Source of the DNA: Candidatus Binatus soli
GTDB taxonomy: Bacteria > Desulfobacterota > Binatia > Binatales > Binataceae
Assembly: GCA_002479255.1 (NCBI GenBank)
Contig: DLMJ01000008.1
Span: 62,001 to 126,000 of the forward strand
Direction: 5' to 3'
Length of the DNA stretch: 64,000 nucleotides
Position 1 is the first letter of the stretch; each line of letters begins with the position of its first letter. A model generated the notes under the pieces. It was given only the letters and a program-made list of their open reading frames with translations, was not told the DNA's origin and made no database searches. This document shows, piece after piece, positions 8,691 to 16,899 of the stretch. Position numbers and translations under genes: made by a program.

Positions 8691-9650
8691 TCAGTTTAGT
8701 AGATCCTTGTCGCTGCCGGCCTCGGTGCCGCGACGCGCGCGCACGCGCCGCACGTAGTCCTTGAGTTCTTCCTGCGCTTTGCGCACATCGCCCTCGTACT
8801 TGACGATGGTATCGAGCGTCTCGGTGACGAGTTCCTGATCGAGACTGTTCACGTTGAGGAGCGTCAGGGCCTTGACCCAATCGAGCGTTTCGCTGATGCC
8901 GGGCGTTTTCTTGAGATCGAGTTTGCGCAGCGATTGCACGACGGTGACGACTTCCTCGGCGAGCTTGGTCGCCGCCTCGGGGACCTTGAGCTTGACGATC
9001 GCAAGCTCCTGCACGCGATCGGGAAAGTCGATGTACAGATGCAAGCATCGCCGCTTGAGCGCGTCGGACATTTCGCGCGCGTTGTTCGAAGTCAGCACGA
9101 CCAGCGGAATGTGCTTGGCCTTGAGCGTGCCGAGTTCGGGCACGGTCACCTGAAAGTCGGAAAGCAATTCGAGCAGAAACGCTTCGAACTCGGCATCGGC
9201 CTTGTCGATCTCGTCGATCAGCAGGACCGACGGCTGCTCGCTGGAAATAGCCTTGAGCAGAGGCCGCGGCAGCACGAAGCGCTCGGAGAAAAAGACTTCG
9301 TCCTGCGCGGCGATTCGATCGACCGCCTCGGTCAAGCTCTTGGCGCCGACCAGCACTTCGCTGATTTTGTCTTTGAGAATCTGGGTATAGAGGAGCTGCT
9401 TTGCGTACTCCCATTCGTAAAGCGCCTTGCCCTCGTCGAGGCCTTCGTAACACTGAAGACGGATCATATCGAAGCCGAGCGATGCGGCCAGCACCTTGGC
9501 CAGGTCGGTCTTGCCGACGCCGGCGGGACCTTCGACCAGGACGGGCTTGCGCAGTTCAGTTGCCAGGTAGATGACGGTGGCGATTCGCCGGCTGGCGATA
9601 TAATTGTTCTTGGCGAATCGCTCGATTACGTCCTCGATCGATGAAAACAT
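8691..9650 (-). CDS. MoxR-family AAA+ ATPase
   Basis: 319 residues. Walker A is GPAGVGKT (41-48), Walker B is VLLIDEID (142-149), and the sensor/arginine-finger region follows with NNAREMSDALKRRC. MoxR ATPases remodel or activate client complexes together with a VWA partner, encoded immediately downstream. GAGGAGG is well placed before the ATG. As first gene of the minus-strand run it is probably the promoter-proximal member of a moxR-VWA(-DUF151) unit. Confidence 0.93.
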   Translation of the reverse strand: MFSSIEDVIERFAKNNYIASRRIATVIYLATELRKPVLVEGPAGVGKTDLAKVLAASLGFDMIRLQCYEGLDEGKALYEWEYAKQLLYTQILKDKISEVLVGAKSLTEAVDRIAAQDEVFFSERFVLPRPLLKAISSEQPSVLLIDEIDKADAEFEAFLLELLSDFQVTVPELGTLKAKHIPLVVLTSNNAREMSDALKRRCLHLYIDFPDRVQELAIVKLKVPEAATKLAEEVVTVVQSLRKLDLKKTPGISETLDWVKALTLLNVNSLDQELVTETLDTIVKYEGDVRKAQEELKDYVRRVRARRGTEAGSDKDLLN

Positions 9651-9993
9651 CCATCCTCCTCGACGCCGGAAGCTGAAGGGGCGAACTCCGCGCGAATTAG
9701 ATTAAATATCATGGCCGGTTGACGCGAGGAAACCCACTGGAGTTGGCGGGTAGCGGCGCCCTCGCCTGCCCTTGATCACTCATCGCTCCACCTCCACACC
9801 ATCCACCCATCAACTTCATTCTACCCATATCGTTCGACTTGTGCAGAGGTTCCCTGGCAGGCGAACCCCCCTTGCCGGCGCCGCCGAAGCAGAGTGGATC
9901 AAAACGGCGCCTAAAACCTTGCCGAGGGAGGCCGCTTGGTTTATAAAGCGGGCTGAAACCAGATAGGCAGAACGGAGATCCGTCTTACACCTC
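9651..9993. other. 343-bp intergenic region between divergent moxR and Gfo/Idh genes
   Basis: No convincing gene. It should contain the moxR promoter on the minus strand (AT-rich GATATTTAATCTAAT about 50 bp before the ATG) and the promoter of the Gfo/Idh pair on the plus strand. The stretch around 9780-9830 is C/A-rich on the plus strand (repeated CCACC/CCATC/CCCAT) and marks the left edge of a visibly lower-GC segment that reaches 12.3 kb. Confidence 0.5.
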
Positions 9994-11091
9994 ATGATAA
10001 GCTGGGGGATCCTGGGAACCGGTTACGCGGCCGGACGGTTTGCCGATGGACTTAAGTCAGTCCGCGGTGCGCGACTGATGGCTGTAGGTTCGCGCAGGCA
10101 GAGCTCTGCCCGCCAATTTGCCGGTTTGCTTGCCGTGCCCAGAGCTTATGCTTCGTACAGTGAACTTATACGGGACAAGGACATCGACGTAGTATACATC
10201 GCGACGCCCAACAGCAGCCATCGGGACCTAAGTCTTTATTGTCTGAATGCGGGAAAGGCGGTTTTGTGCGAGAAACCCTTTACTTTGAACCACGCACAAG
10301 CTCGTGAGGTCGTAGATCTGGCGCGTCGCAAGCACTTGTTTTGCATGGAGGCGATGTGGACGCGGTTTTTGCCCGTGATGCGCGACGTCAGAAAGCTGAT
10401 CGATAATCGCGACATTGGCGACGTGCAATTGCTGATCGCTGGAATAGGTCACGCCGTACACGCCGACGCGCAAAGCCGGTTCTTCAATCGCGCTCTGGGT
10501 GGCGGTGCGCTGCTCGATCTGGGCGTTTATGGTATATCTTTGGCTTGCCATTTGCTCGGCGAACCGAGCAGGGTCACGGGACGCGCGATCCTCGGACCAA
10601 CGGGCGTAGACGAGCAGTGTTCAGTCATCCTTGAGTACGCGAAGGGCCAACTGGCGGCGATAACCGCCAGCTTGCGTACTCAAGGTCCTAACGAGGCGGT
10701 GGTGATGGGGACGAATGGGCGGTTGCGAATCCACGAGCCCTTGATCTGTCCATACCGGATTTCCTTGGAGAAACTCCAGGGGCAAACTGTACAGTCGCCC
10801 TCGGCGCCGCGCTGGAGGAGCATAATTAGCCGATCGGCCGTACTTAGAAGGCTTTGGCTGGCGCTCAACGCGGTCGGACGTGTGAAAACTACGGTCCGTT
10901 CGTTCCGCGGCAATGGCTACAACTACGAGGCGCAGGAGGTGGTTCGCTGCCTTGAAAGCGGAAAGACCGAAAGCGAACTCATGCCGCTGGATGGGACTAT
11001 CGGGGTCATGAAGATTCTGGATGATGCTCGGCAACAATGGGGCCTTTCATACCCCGGTGAGCATTGCCAGATGAGTCCTAACGTCAATTAG
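9994..11091 (+). CDS. Gfo/Idh/MocA family NAD(P)-dependent oxidoreductase 1
   Basis: Rossmann-fold dehydrogenase of sugars, inositols or similar polyols. GILGTGYAAGRFADGL at residues 5-20 is the dinucleotide site. IATPNSSH and the CEKPF loop (Glu-Lys-Pro at 93-95, Lys being catalytic) follow, and the C-terminal alpha/beta domain contains the conserved GGGALLDLGVYGIS. Length (365) is typical. It is followed after 14 bp by a second member of the same superfamily. Base composition is lower in GC than the flanking genes, suggesting acquisition. The substrate is unknown. Confidence 0.9.
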   Translation: MISWGILGTGYAAGRFADGLKSVRGARLMAVGSRRQSSARQFAGLLAVPRAYASYSELIRDKDIDVVYIATPNSSHRDLSLYCLNAGKAVLCEKPFTLNHAQAREVVDLARRKHLFCMEAMWTRFLPVMRDVRKLIDNRDIGDVQLLIAGIGHAVHADAQSRFFNRALGGGALLDLGVYGISLACHLLGEPSRVTGRAILGPTGVDEQCSVILEYAKGQLAAITASLRTQGPNEAVVMGTNGRLRIHEPLICPYRISLEKLQGQTVQSPSAPRWRSIISRSAVLRRLWLALNAVGRVKTTVRSFRGNGYNYEAQEVVRCLESGKTESELMPLDGTIGVMKILDDARQQWGLSYPGEHCQMSPNVN

Positions 11092-11105
11092 GAGGCCTTC
11101 AACGC

Positions 11106-12224
11106 GTGACACGCATCGCACTCGTGGGTTGCGGTTACGTCGCGGATTATTACGTCGGAACGCTGCGCGCTCATCCGGAGCTTAAGATTGCGGGAGTTAC
11201 CGACCGCATTCCCGAACGCGCGTCCCGGTTCGCGGCCTACTATAAGTTGCCCGTCTACCCTTCGCTTGAAGCGGTGTTGAATGACGAGTCGGTGCAGATA
11301 GTCGTTAACCTCACCAATCCGCAAAACCATTACGCGGTATCGCGGGCCTGCTTGGAAGCAGGCAAGCACGTTTATTCTGAAAAGCCGCTGTCGACGCTTT
11401 TCGGCGAAGCGGAGGATTTAGTAAAACTTGCGGAGCGGCAGCGGCTTTACCTCGCTTCGGCGCCGTGCGGCATATTGAGCGAGACTGCCCAGTCGATCGC
11501 CAAAGCGCTGCGGCAAGGAAGGATCGGACGCCCCTTGCTGGCTTACGCGGAACTCGACGATGGCTTCTTGCCCCGCAAACGCTACCGGAATTGGCGCAGC
11601 GACTCGGGCAGTCCATGGCCCTGGCAGGATGAGTTTCAGGTCGGCTGCACATTGGAACATGCCGGCTACTATCTCTCGTGGCTGGTCGCCTTTTTCGGCC
11701 CCGCGGAGACCGTCACCGCGTTTTCTACCAGCCGCTTGCCGGAGCATCAGGCCCCGGATTTTTCGGTCGCATGCATTCGTTTCGTCTCCGGAGCGGTGGC
11801 CCGTCTGACCTGTAGTATTCTAGCTCCCAAAAATCACGGCTTCACGATTATCGGCGACACGGGCATTCTCTGGACCGACGAGTGCTGGGACTATTTACGT
11901 CCGATACGTATTCAGAAGTACGGCCTTTTCTACCGCGTTACGGAAAAGTATCCCAGTCTCAGACATTTCCCACTAATTGGCGGAAGAAGGTATCCACTAA
12001 CGAAAAGTGGGGTAAATAATCGCTATCGGCGGACGCATGGGATGGACTTTGCCCGCGGCATCGCGGAATTGGCGGCCGCGATCACAGAGGGCAGGACGTG
12101 CCGCCTATCGCCGCGCTTTTCGTTGCACGTTAACGAACTTGTGCTTGCGATCCAAAATTCCGACGAGGGCGGTGAAACCTATCGCGTTGCCTCAACCTTT
12201 GACCCGAGTGATTTGCTGAATTGA
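11106..12224 (+). CDS. Gfo/Idh/MocA family oxidoreductase 2
   Basis: 372 residues from a GTG start with AGGAGG 10 bp upstream. IALVGCGYVADYYVGTL is the nucleotide-binding turn and YSEKPLS carries the catalytic Lys (EKP at 92-94). The C-terminal domain is less standard than in its neighbour: the GGG...G.YG.. segment is represented by EHAGYYLSWLVAFFG. This suggests a different substrate or non-redundant role. It is an operon partner of the first dehydrogenase and shares its lower GC. Such pairs often act on nucleotide-activated or free sugars, but nothing here fixes the substrate. Confidence 0.88.
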   Translation: MTRIALVGCGYVADYYVGTLRAHPELKIAGVTDRIPERASRFAAYYKLPVYPSLEAVLNDESVQIVVNLTNPQNHYAVSRACLEAGKHVYSEKPLSTLFGEAEDLVKLAERQRLYLASAPCGILSETAQSIAKALRQGRIGRPLLAYAELDDGFLPRKRYRNWRSDSGSPWPWQDEFQVGCTLEHAGYYLSWLVAFFGPAETVTAFSTSRLPEHQAPDFSVACIRFVSGAVARLTCSILAPKNHGFTIIGDTGILWTDECWDYLRPIRIQKYGLFYRVTEKYPSLRHFPLIGGRRYPLTKSGVNNRYRRTHGMDFARGIAELAAAITEGRTCRLSPRFSLHVNELVLAIQNSDEGGETYRVASTFDPSDLLN

Positions 12225-12307
12225 GTCATATCAGCGCCTTGGCATGGGTAGCGATACAGTTGCGGTTGTTAACAATACTGCAGCACTGCCAGCGCCGGCG
12301 TCCGCAG

Positions 12308-13546
12308 TCAGTTTCCGAAGTCCCAGCTCTCCCCAGCGTGATACCGTGCCAGCACGTTCTTCGCGATCAGGATCCTGTGGACCTCGTCCGGGCCGTCCGC
12401 GAGCCGCAGCGTCCTCGCCCCCTGGTACATGGCGGCGAGCGGCAGATCGCCCGAGACGCCCGCCGCGCCCCACACCTGGATCGCGCGGTCCACCACCCGC
12501 TCGTAGGCCGCCGGGACGAAGACCTTGATCGCCGAGATGTCCGTGCGCGGGTCGGCGCGGCTGTCCATGCGCTCGGCGCAGTGGATGGTCATCAAGCGCG
12601 CCGCCTGGATGTCGATGTAGGAGTCGGCGATGAACCCTTGAATGAACTGCTTGGTCTCGAGCTTGCCGCCGTGCACCTCGCGCATCGTGGCCCGCTCGAC
12701 CATCAAGTCGAAGGCCCGCCACATCTGCCCGACCGAGTTCATGCAGTGATAGACGCGCCCCGCCCCGAGACGATCCTGTGCGGCCTGATGGCCCGAGCCT
12801 GCCTGGCCCAACTGGTTAGCGAGCGGCACGCGCACGTCGTCGTAGGTGATCTCGCAGTGGTCGCTCGGCCTGCCCCAGATCTCGATGCCGCGCACGATGC
12901 GAACGCCCGGCGTGTCCTTGGGCACGATAATCTGCGTCATGCGGCCGTTGTCGTCGCCTTTCCCTCCCGTGCGGCACATGACGATCAGGAAGTCGGCGCG
13001 AAACCCGTTTGAGGTGAACCATTTGTGCCCGTTGATCACCCACTGGTCGCCGTCGCGGCGTGCGGTGGTCTTGATCGACCGCGGATCCGAGCCGGCTGAG
13101 TCGGGCTCGGTCATGGAGAAGCCGGACTCCATCTTGCCCTCGGTGAGCGGCACCAGCCACTTGCGCTTCTGCTCCTCCGTGCCGTACTTGAGCAGGATTT
13201 GCTGGTTGCCCGAGTTGGGCGCGACCACGCCGAAGAGCGCCGCCGCTCCCATACTGTAGGCCAGCACCTCGTTCATGTACGCATGCTCGAGGAAGCCGAG
13301 ACCGGCGCCACCATACTCCGGCGGAAGATGCGGCGCCCAAAGGCCCGCCTGCTTCACCTTCTCCTTGATCGACTCCCGCAGCTCCCGAGCGCCGCGCCGC
13401 TCCTCCGCCGTCGCGCCGTCCCGCCACCCCGCCCAGAGCTCCCGCTCGTTGGGCAGGATATTGCGGTTGACGATCTGCGCCGTGAGCGCGCGGATCTCGT
13501 TGATCCGGGGGTCGAGCGTCGGGATGGGTTTCACGTTCATCTGCAT
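12308..13546 (-). CDS. Acyl-CoA dehydrogenase, ACAD10/11-like
   Basis: FAD-dependent alpha,beta-dehydrogenation of acyl-CoA. 412 residues. FAD/substrate motifs are visible: GFSMTEPDSAGSDP and WVINGHKWFTSNG. The C-terminal LRLADGPDEVH differs from the IYEGT of classical short/medium-chain enzymes and matches the ADGPDEVH block of ACAD10/11-type proteins, which act on long or hydroxylated acyl chains. GAGGAGG sits about 5-6 bp before the ATG. It stands alone, convergent with the Gfo/Idh pair. Confidence 0.92.
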   Translation of the reverse strand: MQMNVKPIPTLDPRINEIRALTAQIVNRNILPNERELWAGWRDGATAEERRGARELRESIKEKVKQAGLWAPHLPPEYGGAGLGFLEHAYMNEVLAYSMGAAALFGVVAPNSGNQQILLKYGTEEQKRKWLVPLTEGKMESGFSMTEPDSAGSDPRSIKTTARRDGDQWVINGHKWFTSNGFRADFLIVMCRTGGKGDDNGRMTQIIVPKDTPGVRIVRGIEIWGRPSDHCEITYDDVRVPLANQLGQAGSGHQAAQDRLGAGRVYHCMNSVGQMWRAFDLMVERATMREVHGGKLETKQFIQGFIADSYIDIQAARLMTIHCAERMDSRADPRTDISAIKVFVPAAYERVVDRAIQVWGAAGVSGDLPLAAMYQGARTLRLADGPDEVHRILIAKNVLARYHAGESWDFGN

Positions 13547-13879
13547 GGTGGCCTCCTCTGTCGGCTCAAGCGTAGCGCGGCGCCACCGCGGTCAAAACTT
13601 GTCCCGCTCCCCTTGGGGTCAAAGGCCACACTTCACAAGCCTTGTTAGCCGGAATTTCCATTCTAAAAACCTGATTTAGACTCGCACCGGCGCCAGGCGG
13701 TTTGCAAACGCGAAGTTCGAGGCGGGGTTTGAGTCCTCGTCTTACGGTCAACCCGGTGTCGTTACTGCCGACATGTGTGTGTACTGTTCTGTATACATTA
13801 GCATACAGCAGGGGGTGATCGGGTTGATCGCGAGAATGGCCCTTGTGCGGAGGGGCGGCCGGCTGCCAATTTTGTATGG
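13547..13879. other. 333-bp divergent intergenic region with an inverted repeat
   Basis: No gene supported. It separates the divergent acyl-CoA dehydrogenase and NRDE genes and must hold both promoters. An inverted repeat CTGTAT-N8-ATACAG at 13789-13808 is the most striking element, preceded by a short TG repeat. GC falls in this stretch. Confidence 0.5.
13789..13808. promoter_or_regulatory. Inverted repeat, possible operator
   Basis: CTGTAT at 13789-13794 and ATACAG at 13803-13808 with an 8-bp AT-rich spacer, about 70 bp before the NRDE gene start. Symmetry and position suit a dimeric repressor site. The spacing does not match the CTGT-N8-ACAG LexA box. No regulator gene is adjacent. Confidence 0.3.
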
Positions 13880-14683
13880 ATGTGCACGCTGGCGATTTAT
13901 TTTCAGGCGACAACGAAACGCGAATTTCCGGTGGTGATCGCCGCGAATCGCGATGAATTCCTCGACCGCCCCGGATGCGAGCCGACTACCCTGCTCGAGA
14001 AGCCGCACGTAGTCGGCGGCAAAGATCTCAGGGCGGGAGGCACGTGGCTCGGAATCAACGAGTATGGAATTGTTGCCGGGCTGCTGAATCGGCGCGCCGA
14101 CAATGGCGCCAATCCGCAGGCGCGATCGCGCGGGCTGCTATGCCTGGACGCTCTTCGGCGCCGGACCGCGGCGGAAGCGGCAGCGTTCGCCGCCCATGAG
14201 CGCGGCTCCGACTACAATCCATTCAACCTCCTGATGGTCTCGCGGACCGAGGGGTTCGTCGCATACAACCGCGGCGCCTCGATCGAAGTTGTCGCACTCA
14301 AGCCGGGCCTGCATCTGCTGACCAATCTCGATGTGGACGATTTCGAATGTCCGAAAATAAGCGCGTCGTACGGCAAGTTCGCAGAACTCGGCAATCGCGC
14401 CGATTTCCAGCGCGATCCGATCGGACAGCGTGCCGCGCTCGGAGCGTTGCTGGCCGATCACAATACGCAGCTCGATCCGCGAATCGGCGCCGCCGCGGGC
14501 GGACGGCCCAATGCGCTCTGTTTGCATCTCGATAATTACGGCACTCGGTCGTCGAGTTTGATCTTCATGCGTGGCGATACGCCTGAAATCGCGCACTACT
14601 TCGCGCCGGGGCCGCCGTGCCGAACGGCCTACGGTCCCGCAATTGTCCCGCGCGCTCCGGGTGTGGCTCAGGGGCCAAAGTAA
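13880..14683 (+). CDS. NRDE (TANGO2-like) family protein
   Basis: 267 residues beginning MCTLAIYF with the Cys2 typical of the family, then VVIAANRDEFLDRP containing the name-giving NRDE motif (NRDE about residues 23-26) and GGTWLGIN. Family members adopt an Ntn-hydrolase-like fold with Cys2 as possible nucleophile; eukaryotic TANGO2 is implicated in lipid/haem homeostasis. Biochemical role in bacteria is not established. It ends overlapping a small convergent gene by 16 bp. Confidence 0.88.
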   Translation: MCTLAIYFQATTKREFPVVIAANRDEFLDRPGCEPTTLLEKPHVVGGKDLRAGGTWLGINEYGIVAGLLNRRADNGANPQARSRGLLCLDALRRRTAAEAAAFAAHERGSDYNPFNLLMVSRTEGFVAYNRGASIEVVALKPGLHLLTNLDVDDFECPKISASYGKFAELGNRADFQRDPIGQRAALGALLADHNTQLDPRIGAAAGGRPNALCLHLDNYGTRSSSLIFMRGDTPEIAHYFAPGPPCRTAYGPAIVPRAPGVAQGPK

Positions 14684-14853
14684 GCGGCGATGCCCGCCAG
14701 CACGAAGCATCCGATCGCGATTAGCGCAGAGGCGAGAAAAATCGACGCAAGAAACGGCGCCTCGAACAGAAAAAACAGGATGAAGCCCGCGGCTATCGCG
14801 ACGACGCTCGCGACTATCGCGAAGACCATGCTCACCGTGCGCAATTGCCCCAT
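14668..14853 (-). CDS. Small two-helix membrane protein
   Basis: 61 residues: MGQLRTVSMVF then two hydrophobic helices separated by EAPFLAS. GGGGAG lies about 8 bp before the ATG at 14853, which supports this start over the long upstream extension of low-complexity sequence. No family recognised. It is convergent with the NRDE gene and divergent from the parvulin gene. Confidence 0.65.
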   Translation of the reverse strand: MGQLRTVSMVFAIVASVVAIAAGFILFFLFEAPFLASIFLASALIAIGCFVLAGIAAYFGP

Positions 14854-14990
14854 CGCGAATCTCCCCGCAGGCTGCCGCCGTGAATCAAAAATATTCCCTT
14901 GACGCCGAGGCGCACCCGAGTATACGCCGTGGGTTCGTCGAAGAGGTTGCCGATCCCGCAGGATGGGACCGACTTGGGGGTTCTGAATTG

Positions 14991-16055
14991 ATGCACATTT
15001 GCCATCCATTCTCGCGCCGAAAACCGATTGCCTGTCTGATTGTCGCGATCGGCATCGCTTTCGTTGTTGCAACCGCGCGTCCAATCCACGCGCAACTGGG
15101 GCAGTCAGGGCTCGAATGGCAGCAACGCTTCCTCGGCATCATTCCGCTGGTCAAGCCCGATCCGAAAGACCCGGTGGTGGTGACAGTCAACGGCGCTCCG
15201 ATTACGGCGGCGGAAATCGCCGACTACGCGAAGACCGAAGCGCGGATGATCAACGCAACCAGTACCGAGGAATCCAAGGCGGTGTTTCGCGATGCGGGCG
15301 AAAATCTAATCAACCGGCAACTGCTGCTGCAGGAGGCGGAGAAACGCAAGATCGCGATTCCCGACGCCGAAGTGGCCAATCGCGCGCGTGAGTTCCAGAT
15401 TGGAGGGGCGGAAGGCCAGACCGTCCCCCAGAACGGCGCGCCGGATGCGCAGTTGATGAACGCGGTGCGGGGATCGATGCTGATCGAGAAAATGCTCGAC
15501 GACGAATTCCGGGCGGGTCACGTGCAGCCCACCGACGCGCAGATCAAGCAATACTACGGAGAGCATCGCGACCTGTTCGTCAAGGAGCCCGGCGAAGTGC
15601 AGATCGCGCATATCGCCGTGAAGATCCCGCCCAACGCGACCGACGCGCAGAAGAAAGCTGCGGCCGAAAAAATAATCAAGTTGTACAAGCAAGCGCTCAA
15701 GAGCAAGGACTTCGCCGCGCTCGCAAAGCAAAACTCCGAGGACACCGAATCCGCGGCCAAGGGCGGCGAGCTGGGCTACTTTCGGCCCGGGCAGTTGCCA
15801 CCGGTGGTGGACAAGATGGTGTTCGCAACGCCGGTCGGGCAGCTGACGCAAATCCTCGAGTCGAATCTCGGCTACAGCTTTATCAAAGTGACTTCGCGGC
15901 GCGGCGAAACGATTGCGCCGCTGGCCGAGGTGAAGGCGAAAATCGCGATGTTCATCCTCGACGAAAATGAGGATGCGGTGGTAAAGGCGCTCATCAAGAA
16001 GATCGCCAAAGGCGCCAGGATCGAGTTCAAGAACCCGCCCGCGCGGAGCAGCTAA
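14991..16055 (+). CDS. Periplasmic peptidyl-prolyl isomerase, SurA/PrsA-like parvulin
   Basis: 354 residues from ATG 14991 (GGGGG upstream), giving a clean signal peptide: basic MHICHPFSRRK, hydrophobic core, ATARPIHAQ. An N-terminal chaperone-like helical region (DPVVVTVNGAPITAAEIADY; INRQLLLQEAEKRKI) precedes one parvulin domain from about residue 200 (VQIAHIAVKIPP...AKGGELGYFRPGQLPPVV...GYSFIKVTSRR). It probably assists outer-membrane or secreted protein folding. Monocistronic in appearance. Confidence 0.9.
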   Translation: MHICHPFSRRKPIACLIVAIGIAFVVATARPIHAQLGQSGLEWQQRFLGIIPLVKPDPKDPVVVTVNGAPITAAEIADYAKTEARMINATSTEESKAVFRDAGENLINRQLLLQEAEKRKIAIPDAEVANRAREFQIGGAEGQTVPQNGAPDAQLMNAVRGSMLIEKMLDDEFRAGHVQPTDAQIKQYYGEHRDLFVKEPGEVQIAHIAVKIPPNATDAQKKAAAEKIIKLYKQALKSKDFAALAKQNSEDTESAAKGGELGYFRPGQLPPVVDKMVFATPVGQLTQILESNLGYSFIKVTSRRGETIAPLAEVKAKIAMFILDENEDAVVKALIKKIAKGARIEFKNPPARSS

Positions 16056-16113
16056 CGTCCCGGCAGGGTGTTCGAGTGAACTTTCATTTTTTTCCTCCCA
16101 ATGCGCTATTTCT

Positions 16114-16848
16114 CTAGGCGAGGAGGCGGCCGCCGTCCAGTGCCAGTGTCGCGCCGGTGGCGAAGTCGGTGGCCTCGCAAAAGAAGATCACGGCGCGTGC
16201 GACGTCCTCCGGCGAGCCCATCTTTTTTGTGAGCGTCCGACTGACCAGCCGCTCTACTTCGCGCTTGCTGTATTCATCGGGCGGCGCCACCATGCCCAGC
16301 GCGATGCAGTTCACTTGAACCTCGGGCGCAAGTTCTTTGGCGAGCGCCCGCGTCAGCCCAATCAGCCCGCACTTGGACACCGAGTACGGCAGGTAGTCCT
16401 TGTACGGGCGCGTCCCGGCCCAATCGCCGATGTTGACGATTTTTCCGGCGCCCTTCCGGCGCATCGCAGCGCCCGCGAACTTCGACAGAAAGAACGGCGC
16501 CTTCAGGTTGGTATCGAGGGTTGCGTCCCAGTCGCGCTCGGTGATTTGCGTGAGCGGTTTGCGCGCGAAGACCGAGGCCGAGTTGACCAGGATGTCGATT
16601 CGGCCGAACGCGTCGAGCACGCCGGCGATCATCTTCTCGATTTCGGCGACGTTCTCGAGATTGGCGCGAAATGCCCGGGCCTTGCCGCGCATCCCCGCGA
16701 TCTCAGCGACAACTGCGTCCGCCTCGGCGTGCGAGCTGCGATAGTGAACTGCGACCGAAGCGCCGTGGTCGGCAAATTTTATCGCGATCGCGCGTCCGAC
16801 GCGGCGGCCCGCGCCGGTTACCAGGGCAACTTTTCCCTTGAGGTCCAT
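16114..16848 (-). CDS. Short-chain dehydrogenase, pteridine-reductase type
   Basis: 244-residue SDR. The cofactor loop is TGAGRRVGRA, i.e. TGxxxRxG, not the TGxxxGxG of most SDRs. The position of the catalytic Ser is occupied by Asp in IVNIGDWAG, followed by YSVSK (Tyr-x3-Lys). TGxxxRxG plus Asp are the marks of pteridine reductase PTR1 and FolM-like enzymes, which reduce dihydropterins with NADPH. An ordinary FabG-like function is less likely. It lies 51 bp downstream of the receiver-LpxC fusion on the same strand, so is probably its operon mate. Start taken at ATG 16848 (MDLKGKVALVTG). Confidence 0.88.
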   Translation of the reverse strand: MDLKGKVALVTGAGRRVGRAIAIKFADHGASVAVHYRSSHAEADAVVAEIAGMRGKARAFRANLENVAEIEKMIAGVLDAFGRIDILVNSASVFARKPLTQITERDWDATLDTNLKAPFFLSKFAGAAMRRKGAGKIVNIGDWAGTRPYKDYLPYSVSKCGLIGLTRALAKELAPEVQVNCIALGMVAPPDEYSKREVERLVSRTLTKKMGSPEDVARAVIFFCEATDFATGATLALDGGRLLA

Positions 16849-16899
16849 GCGGGAGATTCGCGCGATCAACTCAATCCGGCGCGGCTATTCGCGCCCGGC

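Noticed and set aside
13789..13808. LexA (SOS) box
   Set aside because: The arms are 12 bp apart between CTGT and ACAG, not 8, and the downstream gene has no DNA-damage link.
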